A stretch of 64,000 bases of DNA from Extensimonas vulgaris (lineage in GTDB: Bacteria; Pseudomonadota; Gammaproteobacteria; Burkholderiales; Burkholderiaceae_C): NCBI RefSeq assembly GCF_003337425.1, contig NZ_QPJU01000008.1, forward strand, positions 1-64,000, written 5' to 3'. Of this stretch, positions 55,053 to 64,000 are shown piece by piece; position 1 is the stretch's first letter, and every line of letters begins with the position of its first letter. A program made the translations under genes and the position numbers. Below the pieces are notes generated by a model, which made no database searches, was not told the DNA's origin, and was given only the letters and a program-made list of their open reading frames with translations.

Positions 55053-56075
55053 ATGGATGACCTTTTTTCCGACGCCGTACAGCAGTTGCTGAGCGCGCAA
55101 TGCACGCCGCAGGTGGTGCGTGCGATCGAAGCCGGGGGCGCACACGCGGCGCTGTGGCAGCAGCTCGAAGACGCCGGCTTTGCCGATGCGCTCGTGCCCG
55201 AATCGGCAGGCGGCGCGGGCCTGGGCCTGGCCGACGTGCAAGGCGTGCTCATGCAGTGCGGCGCGCACGCGCTGCCGCTGCCACTCGGCGAAACCCTGCT
55301 CGCGCGCGGCCTGCTCGCAGCTGCCGGCGTGGCGCGGCCCGCGGGCGCGATCACGCTCGCCGAAGCCAGTGCCGCCAGCAGCGCTGGGGGCGGCGCGCTG
55401 CGCTGTGCCAACGTGCACCTGGGTGCGGTGGCCGACTGGGTGCTGGTGGCGCGCCTGGACCCGTCTGGCCAGGGCGCGTGCCGGCTGCTGCCCACGGTCA
55501 GCGCCGAACGCCAGCCTGCGGGCTTTTGCCTGGACGCCACCTTGCAATGGCCGGCAAATGCGTGGGACACGGCCACGCCCGTGCCCGGCTTGCACAATCT
55601 GCGCACGCTGCAGGCCGCGCTCTACGCCGCGCAGATCGCGGGCGCGCTCATGGCCGTGTTCACGCGCACGCTGCAGTACGCGAACGAGCGCCAGCAGTTC
55701 GGCAAGCCGATCGGCAAGTTCCAGGCCATACAGCACCAGCTCGCCGTGATCTCCGAGCACTGCTTTGCCGCGCGCATGGCGGCGCAACTGGGCCTGCGCG
55801 CGCGCGGCGTGCAGCCCGAGCGCCTGCGCGCCGCCGTGGCCAAGGCGCGCACCAGCGAGGCCGCGCTCGAAGTCGCAGCGCTCGCCCACTCGATCCACGG
55901 CGCCATCGGCTTCACGGCCGAATTCGACCTGCAGCTCTACACGCGCCGCCTGCACAACTGGCGCCAGGCGGCGGGCTCCGAGTCGTACTGGCACGACGTG
56001 GTCGGCCAGGCGCTGCTCGGGCGCAACGACGCGCTGAGCCTGGACCTGCTGCGCGCCGTGACCGACGTGGCTTGA
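55053..56075 (+). CDS. acyl-CoA dehydrogenase, small subunit-like
   Basis: A 340-residue, short acyl-CoA dehydrogenase. The N-terminal domain is reduced, but QLEDAGFADALVPESAGGAGLGLADV and the C-terminal YANERQQFGKPIGKFQAIQHQLA and HSIHGAIGFTAEFDLQLYTRRLHNW segments are clear. It lacks the flavin-loop MSEPGSGSD block and the usual catalytic glutamate positions, suggesting it is a non-catalytic or half-site partner of the preceding subunit. ATG 55053 follows AGGAGCGG. A degenerate small palindrome lies in the 180-bp gap to the preceding gene. Confidence 0.87.
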   Translation: MDDLFSDAVQQLLSAQCTPQVVRAIEAGGAHAALWQQLEDAGFADALVPESAGGAGLGLADVQGVLMQCGAHALPLPLGETLLARGLLAAAGVARPAGAITLAEASAASSAGGGALRCANVHLGAVADWVLVARLDPSGQGACRLLPTVSAERQPAGFCLDATLQWPANAWDTATPVPGLHNLRTLQAALYAAQIAGALMAVFTRTLQYANERQQFGKPIGKFQAIQHQLAVISEHCFAARMAAQLGLRARGVQPERLRAAVAKARTSEAALEVAALAHSIHGAIGFTAEFDLQLYTRRLHNWRQAAGSESYWHDVVGQALLGRNDALSLDLLRAVTDVA

Positions 56076-56127
56076 GTTATTTTTGCCGTCAATCCCTTTA
56101 TCCACAAACCCTTTTAGCTACCAAACC

Positions 56128-56925
56128 ATGAGCAATCCATTCCTCAAAATCACGCGCGACGGCGCCATCGTCACGCTGACCATGAACCAGCCCGAGACAC
56201 GCAACGCGCTCACGGGCAACACGGCCGTGGCCGAATTCGTGCAGGCCTGCGCCGACATCGCGCTCGACCGCAGCGTGCGCGCGGTCATCGTCACGGGCGC
56301 CGACCCGGCCTTCTGCTCGGGTGGCAACGTCAAGGACATGCTGCGCTTTCAAAGCCCCGACCTGCAGCCCGAAGCCATCCGCGAGGAATACCGCAACGGT
56401 ATCCAGCGCCTGCCCAAGGCGCTCTACCACCTCGACGTTCCCGTGATCGCTGCCGTCAACGGCCCCGCGATCGGCGCCGGGCTGGACCTGAGCTGCATGT
56501 GCGACATCCGCATCGCCTCGGAAAAAGCCACTTTTGCCGAGAGCTTCGTCAAGGTCGGCATCGTCCCCGGCGACGGCGGCGCCTGGCTGCTGCCGCGCGC
56601 CGTGGGCATGTCCAAGGCGGCCGAGATGGCCTTCACGGGCGAGGCGCTCGACGCGCAGCAGGCGCTGGCCTGCGGCCTGGTGTCGCGCGTGGTGCCGCAC
56701 GAGCGCCTGCTGGACGAGGCGCACGCGCTCGCCCGCAAGATCGCCGCCAACCCCGGCGGCGTGCTGCGCATGACCAAGCGACTGCTGCGCGAGGGCGAAC
56801 GCAGCTCGCTCGAATCGTTGCTCGAACTCTCGGCTGCCTACCAGGCGCTCGCGCACACCACGGCCGACCACCACGAGGCCGTGCGCGCCTTCATCGAAAA
56901 GCGCGCGCCGCGCTTCGTGGGCTGA
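56128..56925 (+). CDS. enoyl-CoA hydratase/isomerase family protein
   Basis: A 265-residue crotonase-fold enzyme. The oxyanion-hole blocks are DPAFCSGGNVKDML (about residues 63-76) and PVIAAVNGPAIGAGLDLSCMCDIRIAS; in the second active-site block, VGIVPGDGGAWLLPR, Asp and Gly stand where typical hydratases have Glu and a second Glu, so activity could be hydratase or isomerase. It follows the dehydrogenase pair by 52 bp and converges on the leftward operon ending at 57020. Confidence 0.9.
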   Translation: MSNPFLKITRDGAIVTLTMNQPETRNALTGNTAVAEFVQACADIALDRSVRAVIVTGADPAFCSGGNVKDMLRFQSPDLQPEAIREEYRNGIQRLPKALYHLDVPVIAAVNGPAIGAGLDLSCMCDIRIASEKATFAESFVKVGIVPGDGGAWLLPRAVGMSKAAEMAFTGEALDAQQALACGLVSRVVPHERLLDEAHALARKIAANPGGVLRMTKRLLREGERSSLESLLELSAAYQALAHTTADHHEAVRAFIEKRAPRFVG

Positions 56926-57019
56926 CTGGATTGCTGGGGTCACGGTGGGCGCGCAGGCCCGGGCATCCCGCGCTCCGCACAAGTCCGTCGTAGCGCGTGC
57001 CTGCCGCCTGCAGGCGGCC

Positions 57020-58171
57020 TCACTTCGGGTCCAGCCCCATCAGCTTGGCGATGAGGTTGCGCTGCACCTGCGAAGTGCCCGCGGTGATCGTGGTCACGCG
57101 CGCGTCGCGGAAGTGCCGCTGCATGTCGAACTCCTTGATGTAGCCGTAGCCGCCCATGATCTGCATGCCGTTGTTGGCGGCGCGCACATAGGCTTCGGAG
57201 CCGAACAGCTTGGCCATGGACAGCACCTTGAGCGCGTCCTTGCCCTGCGCGAGCAGCCAGGCGGAGTGCAGCATCAGCAGACGGCTCGCCTCGACGTCGG
57301 TCTGCATGTCGGCGAGCATGTGCGCAATCGCCTGAAAGTTGCCGATCGGCTTGCCGAACTGCTTGCGCTCCTTGGCGTAGGCCAGCGCCTGATCGACCAC
57401 GTCCTGCGCGGCGCCGCAGTAGGCCGCGGTGGTCATGAGGCGTTCGAGCTGCAGGCCCGAGAGCATGTAGTCCCAGCCGCGGTTGGGCTCGCCGACGATG
57501 CAATCGGCCGGAATGCGCACGTTGTCGAAAAACACCTCGTAGGTGCCGAGCGAGCGCCGCCCCAGCGTGTCGAGCTTGCGCAGCCGTATGCCCGGCAGCG
57601 TGTTGTCCACGAGAAACAGCGAGATGCCCTTGCGGTAGTGCACGCTGTTGTCGGTCTTGGCGTAGAGCGAAATGATGTTGTTCTTGGCGCCTGCGCCGGT
57701 GGAAAACACCTTTTGCCCGTTGATCACCCATTCGTCACCCTCGCGCCGCGCAAAGGTGCGCATGGCGCCGGCGTCCGAGCCCGCGTCAGGCTCGGTCATG
57801 GAGATCGACATGCGGATCTCGCCCGACATCAGCTTGGGCAGATAGTGGCGCTTTTGCGCCTCGCTGCCGTTGTGCAGCAGATTGAGGCCGTTGAACACCG
57901 AGGTGCCGTAGGCGCCCATGAGGTCGTAGCTCTTGCGCCCGAGCTCCTCGGCGATGATGACGAAGTCGATCACGTTGCCGCCGAGGCCACCGTACTGCTC
58001 GGGGAAGACCATGCTGATCAGGCCCATTTCGACGATCGCGTCATAGACCTCGTAGGGGTAGCGCGCCTCTTCGTCCATCGCACGCACGTAGGCAGGCGTG
58101 GCGATGCGGTCGAGCATCTTGCGCACGCTCTCGCGCAGCATGTTCTGTTCTTCGGTGAAGCTGAAATCCAT
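57020..58171 (-). CDS. acyl-CoA dehydrogenase
   Basis: A 383-residue enzyme starting MDFSFTEEQNMLRESVRKML. It carries SISMTEPDAGSDAGAMRT (flavin loop), FSTGAGAKNN, LQLERLMTTAAYCGAA, in which the glutamate is at the helix-G position used by isovaleryl-CoA dehydrogenase, and ITAGTSQVQRNLIAKLMGL. The pattern (AGT rather than YEGT near the end) supports the isovaleryl/long-chain-type active site. It is the last gene of the leftward operon; a small palindrome-rich gap of 136 bp separates it from the dehydrogenase upstream. Confidence 0.92.
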   Translation of the reverse strand: MDFSFTEEQNMLRESVRKMLDRIATPAYVRAMDEEARYPYEVYDAIVEMGLISMVFPEQYGGLGGNVIDFVIIAEELGRKSYDLMGAYGTSVFNGLNLLHNGSEAQKRHYLPKLMSGEIRMSISMTEPDAGSDAGAMRTFARREGDEWVINGQKVFSTGAGAKNNIISLYAKTDNSVHYRKGISLFLVDNTLPGIRLRKLDTLGRRSLGTYEVFFDNVRIPADCIVGEPNRGWDYMLSGLQLERLMTTAAYCGAAQDVVDQALAYAKERKQFGKPIGNFQAIAHMLADMQTDVEASRLLMLHSAWLLAQGKDALKVLSMAKLFGSEAYVRAANNGMQIMGGYGYIKEFDMQRHFRDARVTTITAGTSQVQRNLIAKLMGLDPK

Positions 58172-58199
58172 CGGGTGTCCTTTCGCGCCGCGGCGTGCG

Positions 58200-58305
58200 G
58201 AGTCGGATAGCTACATTTTTAATAGCTATTTTCTACCTATGAAACAGCCACTCAGCGCTCATTCGATAAGCGCAAGCAGCTCCTTTTTTCGCAGCAAAAT
58301 CCTTG
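58200..58305. repeat. small AGCGCTTGAT-type palindromes between two dehydrogenase genes
   Basis: GATAGCTACATTTTTAATAGCTATT and, further right, CAGCGCTCATTCGATAAGCGC, then AAGCAGCT are degenerate parts of the small palindrome class, perhaps two nested copies. They lie in the transcribed spacer of the leftward operon and could form a stem that affects mRNA stability. Confidence 0.6.
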
Positions 58306-58307
58306 CC

Positions 58308-59489
58308 TCAATCGCGCCGCTGGTTGAAGCTGCGGCCATAGACGATGGAGGCGATGGTGTTGCGCAGAATCTCCACCGTGCCGCCGCCGAGCGCAAAGCC
58401 GCGCGAGTCGCGCACCATGCGCTCGAGCGGGAAGTCGCGCGTGAAGCCGTAGTGGCCGTGGATCTGCAGCGCCTCGTTGGTCACGCGCTGCACCATTTCG
58501 TTCGCGTAGAGCTTGGCCTGCGCGGCCGCGAGCGGGTTCGGAAAGCCGTTTTCGAGGTGCGTGGCCGCGTGGTGCACCATGAGCCGCGTGGCGTGGATTT
58601 GCGTGGCCATGTCGGCGATCTTCCACTGGATGCCCTGGAATTCGCAGATCGGCCGCCCGAACTGGTGCCGCTCCTTGGAGTAGGCCACGGCGAGCTCGAG
58701 CGCCTCGTGCGCCACGCCCAGGCACATCGCGGCGTTGCCCACGCGCTCGGGCCCAAAGGAGCTCATGAGCACGCGAAAGCTCTTGGTCGAGTTTTCGTCA
58801 CCGACCATGAGCACGTTTTCCTTGGGGATGTGCACGTTGTCGAAATACAGCTCGGCCTCGGCCACGCCGCGCCCGCCCATCTTGCGATCCGGTTTGCCGA
58901 CGGTAAAGCCCGGCATGCCTTTTTCGACGATCACCGCGCCTATGCCGTAGGCGCCCTTGGTCTTGCCAAAGCGCGCGAACACGAGGATGTGCGTGGCCAG
59001 GTGGCCGCCCGTGCAGAACACCTTGTGCCCGTTGAGGCGCCAGCCGTCGCCGTCGGGCGTGACCGAAGTCACCATGTCGGTGGTGGCCGAGCCGGCGCCG
59101 GGCTCGCTCATGCCGATGCCAAACATGTATTCGCCCGACACGCACTTGGGCAGCAGGCGCTTTTTCTGCTCCTCGGAGCCCAGAATCTCGATCGCGCGCG
59201 AGGGGCCGTTGATCGCGATCTGGCACACGAGCGCGGTGTTGAAGCATACGCGCGAGATTTCTTCGAGGAACACCGTCGCGTGCAAGATCGACAGGCCCGA
59301 GCCGCCGTACTGCTCGGGGATTACCAGGCCCAGGTAGCCGAGCTTGGCGAGCAGCTCGCGGTTCTCCCGCGGGAATTCTTCTTTTTCGTCCCAGTACGCG
59401 GCCTTGGCGGCAAACGCATCGACGGCAAACTTGCGCACCGCCGCACGAAACTCTTCGAGCTCGCCGGCGGGAATGGGGGGTGATGTCAT
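58308..59489 (-). CDS. acyl-CoA dehydrogenase
   Basis: A 393-residue enzyme. Recognisable blocks: LVIPEQYGGSGLSILHATVFLEE, FGIGMSEPGAGSATTDMVTS (flavin loop), LNGHKVFCTGGHLATH, FGPERVGNAAMCLG (glutamate in the helix-G position), YSKERHQFGRPICEFQGIQWKIAD and GGGTVEILRNTIAS. The GGGT in place of YEGT again argues for the alternative active-site glutamate. It lies between a crotonase gene and a second dehydrogenase on the same strand. Substrate unknown. Confidence 0.92.
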   Translation of the reverse strand: MTSPPIPAGELEEFRAAVRKFAVDAFAAKAAYWDEKEEFPRENRELLAKLGYLGLVIPEQYGGSGLSILHATVFLEEISRVCFNTALVCQIAINGPSRAIEILGSEEQKKRLLPKCVSGEYMFGIGMSEPGAGSATTDMVTSVTPDGDGWRLNGHKVFCTGGHLATHILVFARFGKTKGAYGIGAVIVEKGMPGFTVGKPDRKMGGRGVAEAELYFDNVHIPKENVLMVGDENSTKSFRVLMSSFGPERVGNAAMCLGVAHEALELAVAYSKERHQFGRPICEFQGIQWKIADMATQIHATRLMVHHAATHLENGFPNPLAAAQAKLYANEMVQRVTNEALQIHGHYGFTRDFPLERMVRDSRGFALGGGTVEILRNTIASIVYGRSFNQRRD

Positions 59490-59578
59490 GGTGTCTTGCT
59501 CTCAAATTGGAGGCGGCCGGTGGCCGCCGAGGAATAAGCGCAGCGCCAATGCCGGCCGCACCTGCGGCACCCAAAACT

Positions 59579-60349
59579 TCAGGAGCCGGTGAACTTGGGC
59601 GGGCGCTTTTCCAGGAAAGCCTTGACGCCCTCTTTGTGGTCGAGGGTCACGAGCAGCTGGTTTTGCACGTGCGATTCGAGCTCGAGGAAGGTGTCGAAAT
59701 TCACCCCCGCCGCGCCCACGAACATGCACTTGCCCATGCCCAGCGCGAGCGTGGCCGACTGCGCCCAGTCGCTCGCGAGCTCCATCGCGCGCGCTTCGAG
59801 CCGCTCGTCCTCGACGAGCTCGGTCACGAGGTCGAGCTTCGCCGCCTCCTCGCCCGAAAGCATGCGCCCCGAGAGCACCAGCTCCTTCGCGCGCAGCACG
59901 CCCACGTACTGACTCAGCAGAAACACCGAGCCGCCGTCGGGCGCCAGGCCCACCTTCTTGAACACCTGCCCGAATCTGGCCTGCGGCGAGGCGAGGATGT
60001 AGTCGCACGCCATGGCCAGGCTCCAGCCCACGCCCACGGCGGGCCCGCGCACGGCCGCGAGGATGGGCTTTTCGAGGTGCACCATGGCGCGCAGCATGGA
60101 ATGCGCCACATGCAGCCGGTGCCGACCGCCGCGAATGTCCGCCTTGCCCATGGAGCTCACATCCGAGCCCGCGCAAAACGCATTGCCCGCGCCGGTCAGA
60201 ACGACGGCGCGCACGGCGTCATCGTCGGCAAAGCCGCGAAAAGCGTCGAGCAGCTGCAGCTTCATGTCGTTGGTGAGCGCGTTCTTCTGCGCCGGGTTGT
60301 CTATGGTGACCTTGGCGACACCGCCTTCGGTTTCTATGCGAATCGTCAT
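59579..60349 (-). CDS. enoyl-CoA hydratase/isomerase family protein
   Basis: A 256-residue crotonase. The first oxyanion block is NAFCAGSDVSSMG (about residues 60-72); the second is PILAAVRGPAVGVGWSLAMACDYILAS. The segment KVGLAPDGGSVFLLSQ has Asp-Gly-Gly where classical hydratases have a Glu, as in the paralogue at 56.1 kb, so it is more like isomerase or PaaG/PaaB-type enzymes. ATG 60349 (MTIRIETEGG) fits the family start. Gap of 116 bp to the next crotonase gene upstream. Confidence 0.9.
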   Translation of the reverse strand: MTIRIETEGGVAKVTIDNPAQKNALTNDMKLQLLDAFRGFADDDAVRAVVLTGAGNAFCAGSDVSSMGKADIRGGRHRLHVAHSMLRAMVHLEKPILAAVRGPAVGVGWSLAMACDYILASPQARFGQVFKKVGLAPDGGSVFLLSQYVGVLRAKELVLSGRMLSGEEAAKLDLVTELVEDERLEARAMELASDWAQSATLALGMGKCMFVGAAGVNFDTFLELESHVQNQLLVTLDHKEGVKAFLEKRPPKFTGS

Positions 60350-60465
60350 TGCTTGATCTCCTTGTCTCCTTGGCATGGCTGCTGCGAACGGCCTGCTCTC
60401 GAACCCCCTACTTGCGCCGAGCGTCAAGTCGGTTTACCCGGCCCGGGGCCGTCTGGCGTCGGGAC

Positions 60466-61227
60466 TCAGCCGAACTGTGGCTTGCGTTTTTCGCGGAAGG
60501 CCGAAACGCCCTCTTTGACGTCCTCGGTCAGGAACAGGAACGGGAACGCATCGGCCGCATAGCGCATTTCGTCGCCACCCAGGCCCCGGTTGTAGAACGA
60601 TTTGGCCATCTCCACGGCCATGCGCGGTTTGGCTGCGAGCTTTTCGGCGAAGGCCGTCGCTTCTTCGAGCAGCTTTTCGTGCGGCACGGTGCGCAGCGCA
60701 ATGCCCAGGCGCACGGCCTCGGCTGCGTCTATGGGCTCGCCGAGCATGCTCAACTCTTTGGCCTTGGGACGGCCGACGATCTCGTGCAGGCGCACCACGG
60801 CAAAGCCCGGCAGCAGGCCCAGTTGAATTTCAGGCACGCCGAACTTGGCACGCTCGGAGGCGAGGATGAAGTCGCAGGCAATCGCGAGCTCGAAACCGCC
60901 GCCGAAAGCCATGCCGTTGACGGCCGCGATCAAGGGTTTGCGGCAGCGCTCGGGCGACTGCAAAAACGGCAGGATGGTGGCGATGAACTGGCGCGTCTGC
61001 TCGGGGGTTTCAGGGAAGCCGCTGATGTCGGCTCCCGCGCAAAAAGCCTTGTCGCCGCGGCCCGTGATGATGCCGACGCGGATTTCATCGTCGGCCTCGA
61101 TCTTGGCCAGGCTCTCGGTCACGCCCTCGCGGATGCCCGCGGACAAGGCGTTGAGCTTGGAAGGCTCATCGAGGGTGATGTAGGCGATCCGCCCCTTTTT
61201 TTCGAATTCGACGCTGCCGATGCGCAT
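60466..61227 (-). CDS. enoyl-CoA hydratase
   Basis: A 253-residue crotonase. The blocks DKAFCAGADISGFPE and PLIAAVNGMAFGGGFELAIACDFILAS form the oxyanion hole; FGVPEIQLGLLPGFAVVRL contains the first of the hydratase glutamates (PEI) but the second position is Gly-Phe-Ala instead of Gly-Gly-Thr-Gln, so the exact reaction is uncertain. It is the first gene of the leftward operon (60466 to 57020) and has an operator-like palindrome 31-51 bp upstream of its ATG (61227). Confidence 0.92.
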   Translation of the reverse strand: MRIGSVEFEKKGRIAYITLDEPSKLNALSAGIREGVTESLAKIEADDEIRVGIITGRGDKAFCAGADISGFPETPEQTRQFIATILPFLQSPERCRKPLIAAVNGMAFGGGFELAIACDFILASERAKFGVPEIQLGLLPGFAVVRLHEIVGRPKAKELSMLGEPIDAAEAVRLGIALRTVPHEKLLEEATAFAEKLAAKPRMAVEMAKSFYNRGLGGDEMRYAADAFPFLFLTEDVKEGVSAFREKRKPQFG

Positions 61228-61257
61228 GCTGTGCCTCCTGTGGAAAAGCCCATTTAT

Positions 61258-61278
61258 AACAAACGTTCGGTAGTTTGT
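61258..61278 (-). promoter_or_regulatory. palindromic operator before the leftward acyl-CoA operon
   Basis: ACAAAC-N8-GTTTGT (61259-61278) is a perfect inverted repeat of 6 bp per arm, extended as AACAAACGTTCGGTAGTTTG. It lies 31-51 bp before the first crotonase gene and matches 16 of 21 positions with 52584-52604. The size and form suit a TetR-family regulator; no such gene is in the window. Confidence 0.5.
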
Positions 61279-61308
61279 CACTGCCCAGCGCAATTTCGGC
61301 GCGCCCGC

Positions 61309-61344
61309 AAAAAAAGGCCGGCAAGCCCGTTCGGCTTGCCGGCC
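61309..61344 (-). terminator. rho-independent terminator after clpA
   Basis: On the minus strand a perfect 12-bp stem GGCCGGCAAGCC/GGCTTGCCGGCC with a 5-nt loop is followed by seven T. It lies 37 bp past the clpA stop and separates clpA from the crotonase operon. Confidence 0.92.
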
Positions 61345-61380
61345 CTCGTCGATGGCGACCGCTTTGGCTGCGTCGGTGCG

Positions 61381-63705
<2,325 letters not shown>

Positions 63706-63762
63706 ATGAACTCCTTTGTGCTTGCGAGGAAGGGATATTTATAAACCGATATGAATGAGCCC

Positions 63763-64000
63763 TCAATGCACGGGCTCACTGACACATTGCAAAGGGTGCC
63801 CGGCCTGGTTCGCGGCATCGAGCACCTGTTCCACCTTGGTGCTTGCAACGTCGCGCGAATACACGCCGCAAACGCCTTTGCCCTCGAGGTGGATTTTGAG
63901 CATGATCTGCGTGGCCGTCTCCAGGTCTTTGCCGAAAAACTCCTGCAGCACCACGACGACGAACTCCATGGGCGTGTAGTCGTCGTTGAGCATCACCACC
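63763..64000 (-). CDS. clpS: Clp adaptor protein ClpS, C-terminal part
   Basis: The C-terminal 79 residues or so are in the window; the N-terminal tail runs off the right edge. [22 protein letters not shown] holds the Asn-Asp pair that binds the alpha-amino group of N-end-rule substrates, and the [15 protein letters not shown] helix with EPVH at the end closes the fold. ClpS binds the ClpA N domain and hands over proteins with large hydrophobic N-terminal residues. It ends 57 bp before clpA. Confidence 0.95.
   Translation of the reverse strand, partial: VVMLNDDYTPMEFVVVVLQEFFGKDLETATQIMLKIHLEGKGVCGVYSRDVASTKVEQVLDAANQAGHPLQCVSEPVH

Overview
The window is high-GC chromosomal DNA of a betaproteobacterium, most probably a member of the Comamonadaceae (Burkholderiales). 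The reasons are the gene orders cysS-alkA-accA-tilS-lysC-tRNA-Ser, hemC-hemD-hemX-hemY next to ppc, and alaA-hom-thrC-mobB-moeA-moaD, together with a Bug-type binding protein, a BktB-like thiolase and many small AGCGCTTGAT palindromes. Assignment to family is inference; I could not search a database.

Layout. 0-3 kb: edge of an LPS-sugar gene (rmlB), an IS256-family insertion sequence, and a toxin-antitoxin pair split by a 176-bp miniature element. 3-9 kb (leftward): tRNA-Ser, lysC, tilS, a repeat array, accA, a DNA glycosylase and cysS. 9.4-13 kb (rightward): TPR protein, two cyclophilins, lpxH, MtfA-like peptidase. 13-17.5 kb (leftward): haem genes hemCDXY. 17.7-20.6 kb: ppc and tRNA-Gly. 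21-28.4 kb: an SDR gene, then leftward moaD, moeA, mobB, thrC, hom, alaA. 28.6-33 kb (rightward): Mth938-domain protein, bcp, phoH, thiolase. 33-36 kb: glgB with a universal stress gene behind a perfect FNR-type box, and pagL. 36-39.7 kb: crcB, a MaoC-type hydratase, proC, ubiA. 39.7-49 kb: CYTH-CHAD protein and a stress set (dps, ppk2, Zn-alcohol dehydrogenase, alpha/beta hydrolase, phosphoribosyltransferase, erythromycin-esterase-like protein, second Usp, metallophosphoesterase). 49-52 kb: pckG, queC. 52.3-61.2 kb: two facing acyl-CoA catabolic operons (Bug receptor, four acyl-CoA dehydrogenases, three crotonases) with similar operator-like sequences. 61.3-64 kb: clpA and clpS.

The most unusual content is the repeats. 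Family A is present as seven complete copies, each exactly 163 bp, plus one fragment. It is a full-length imperfect palindrome with ends GGAGCC/GGCTCC or GCAGCC/GGCTGC, usually flanked by a duplicated TA. Family B (three copies, 160-161 bp) has the same architecture with different ends (GTGCAGTGTT). A and B lie side by side sharing a TA at two loci in the same relative order; one of these composites sits inside an older small palindrome. With the TA duplication, A adds 165 bp and B 162 bp, both multiples of three. One A copy lies inside thrC, in frame and stop-free, giving threonine synthase a 55-residue insertion at a predicted turn upstream of the PLP-lysine motif. This recalls the protein-coding palindromic elements of Rickettsia, but the sequence class is different. 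No transposase for A or B is in the window. A third family, C (two 176-bp inverted copies with TNA duplications), separates the antitoxin from its frameshifted toxin.
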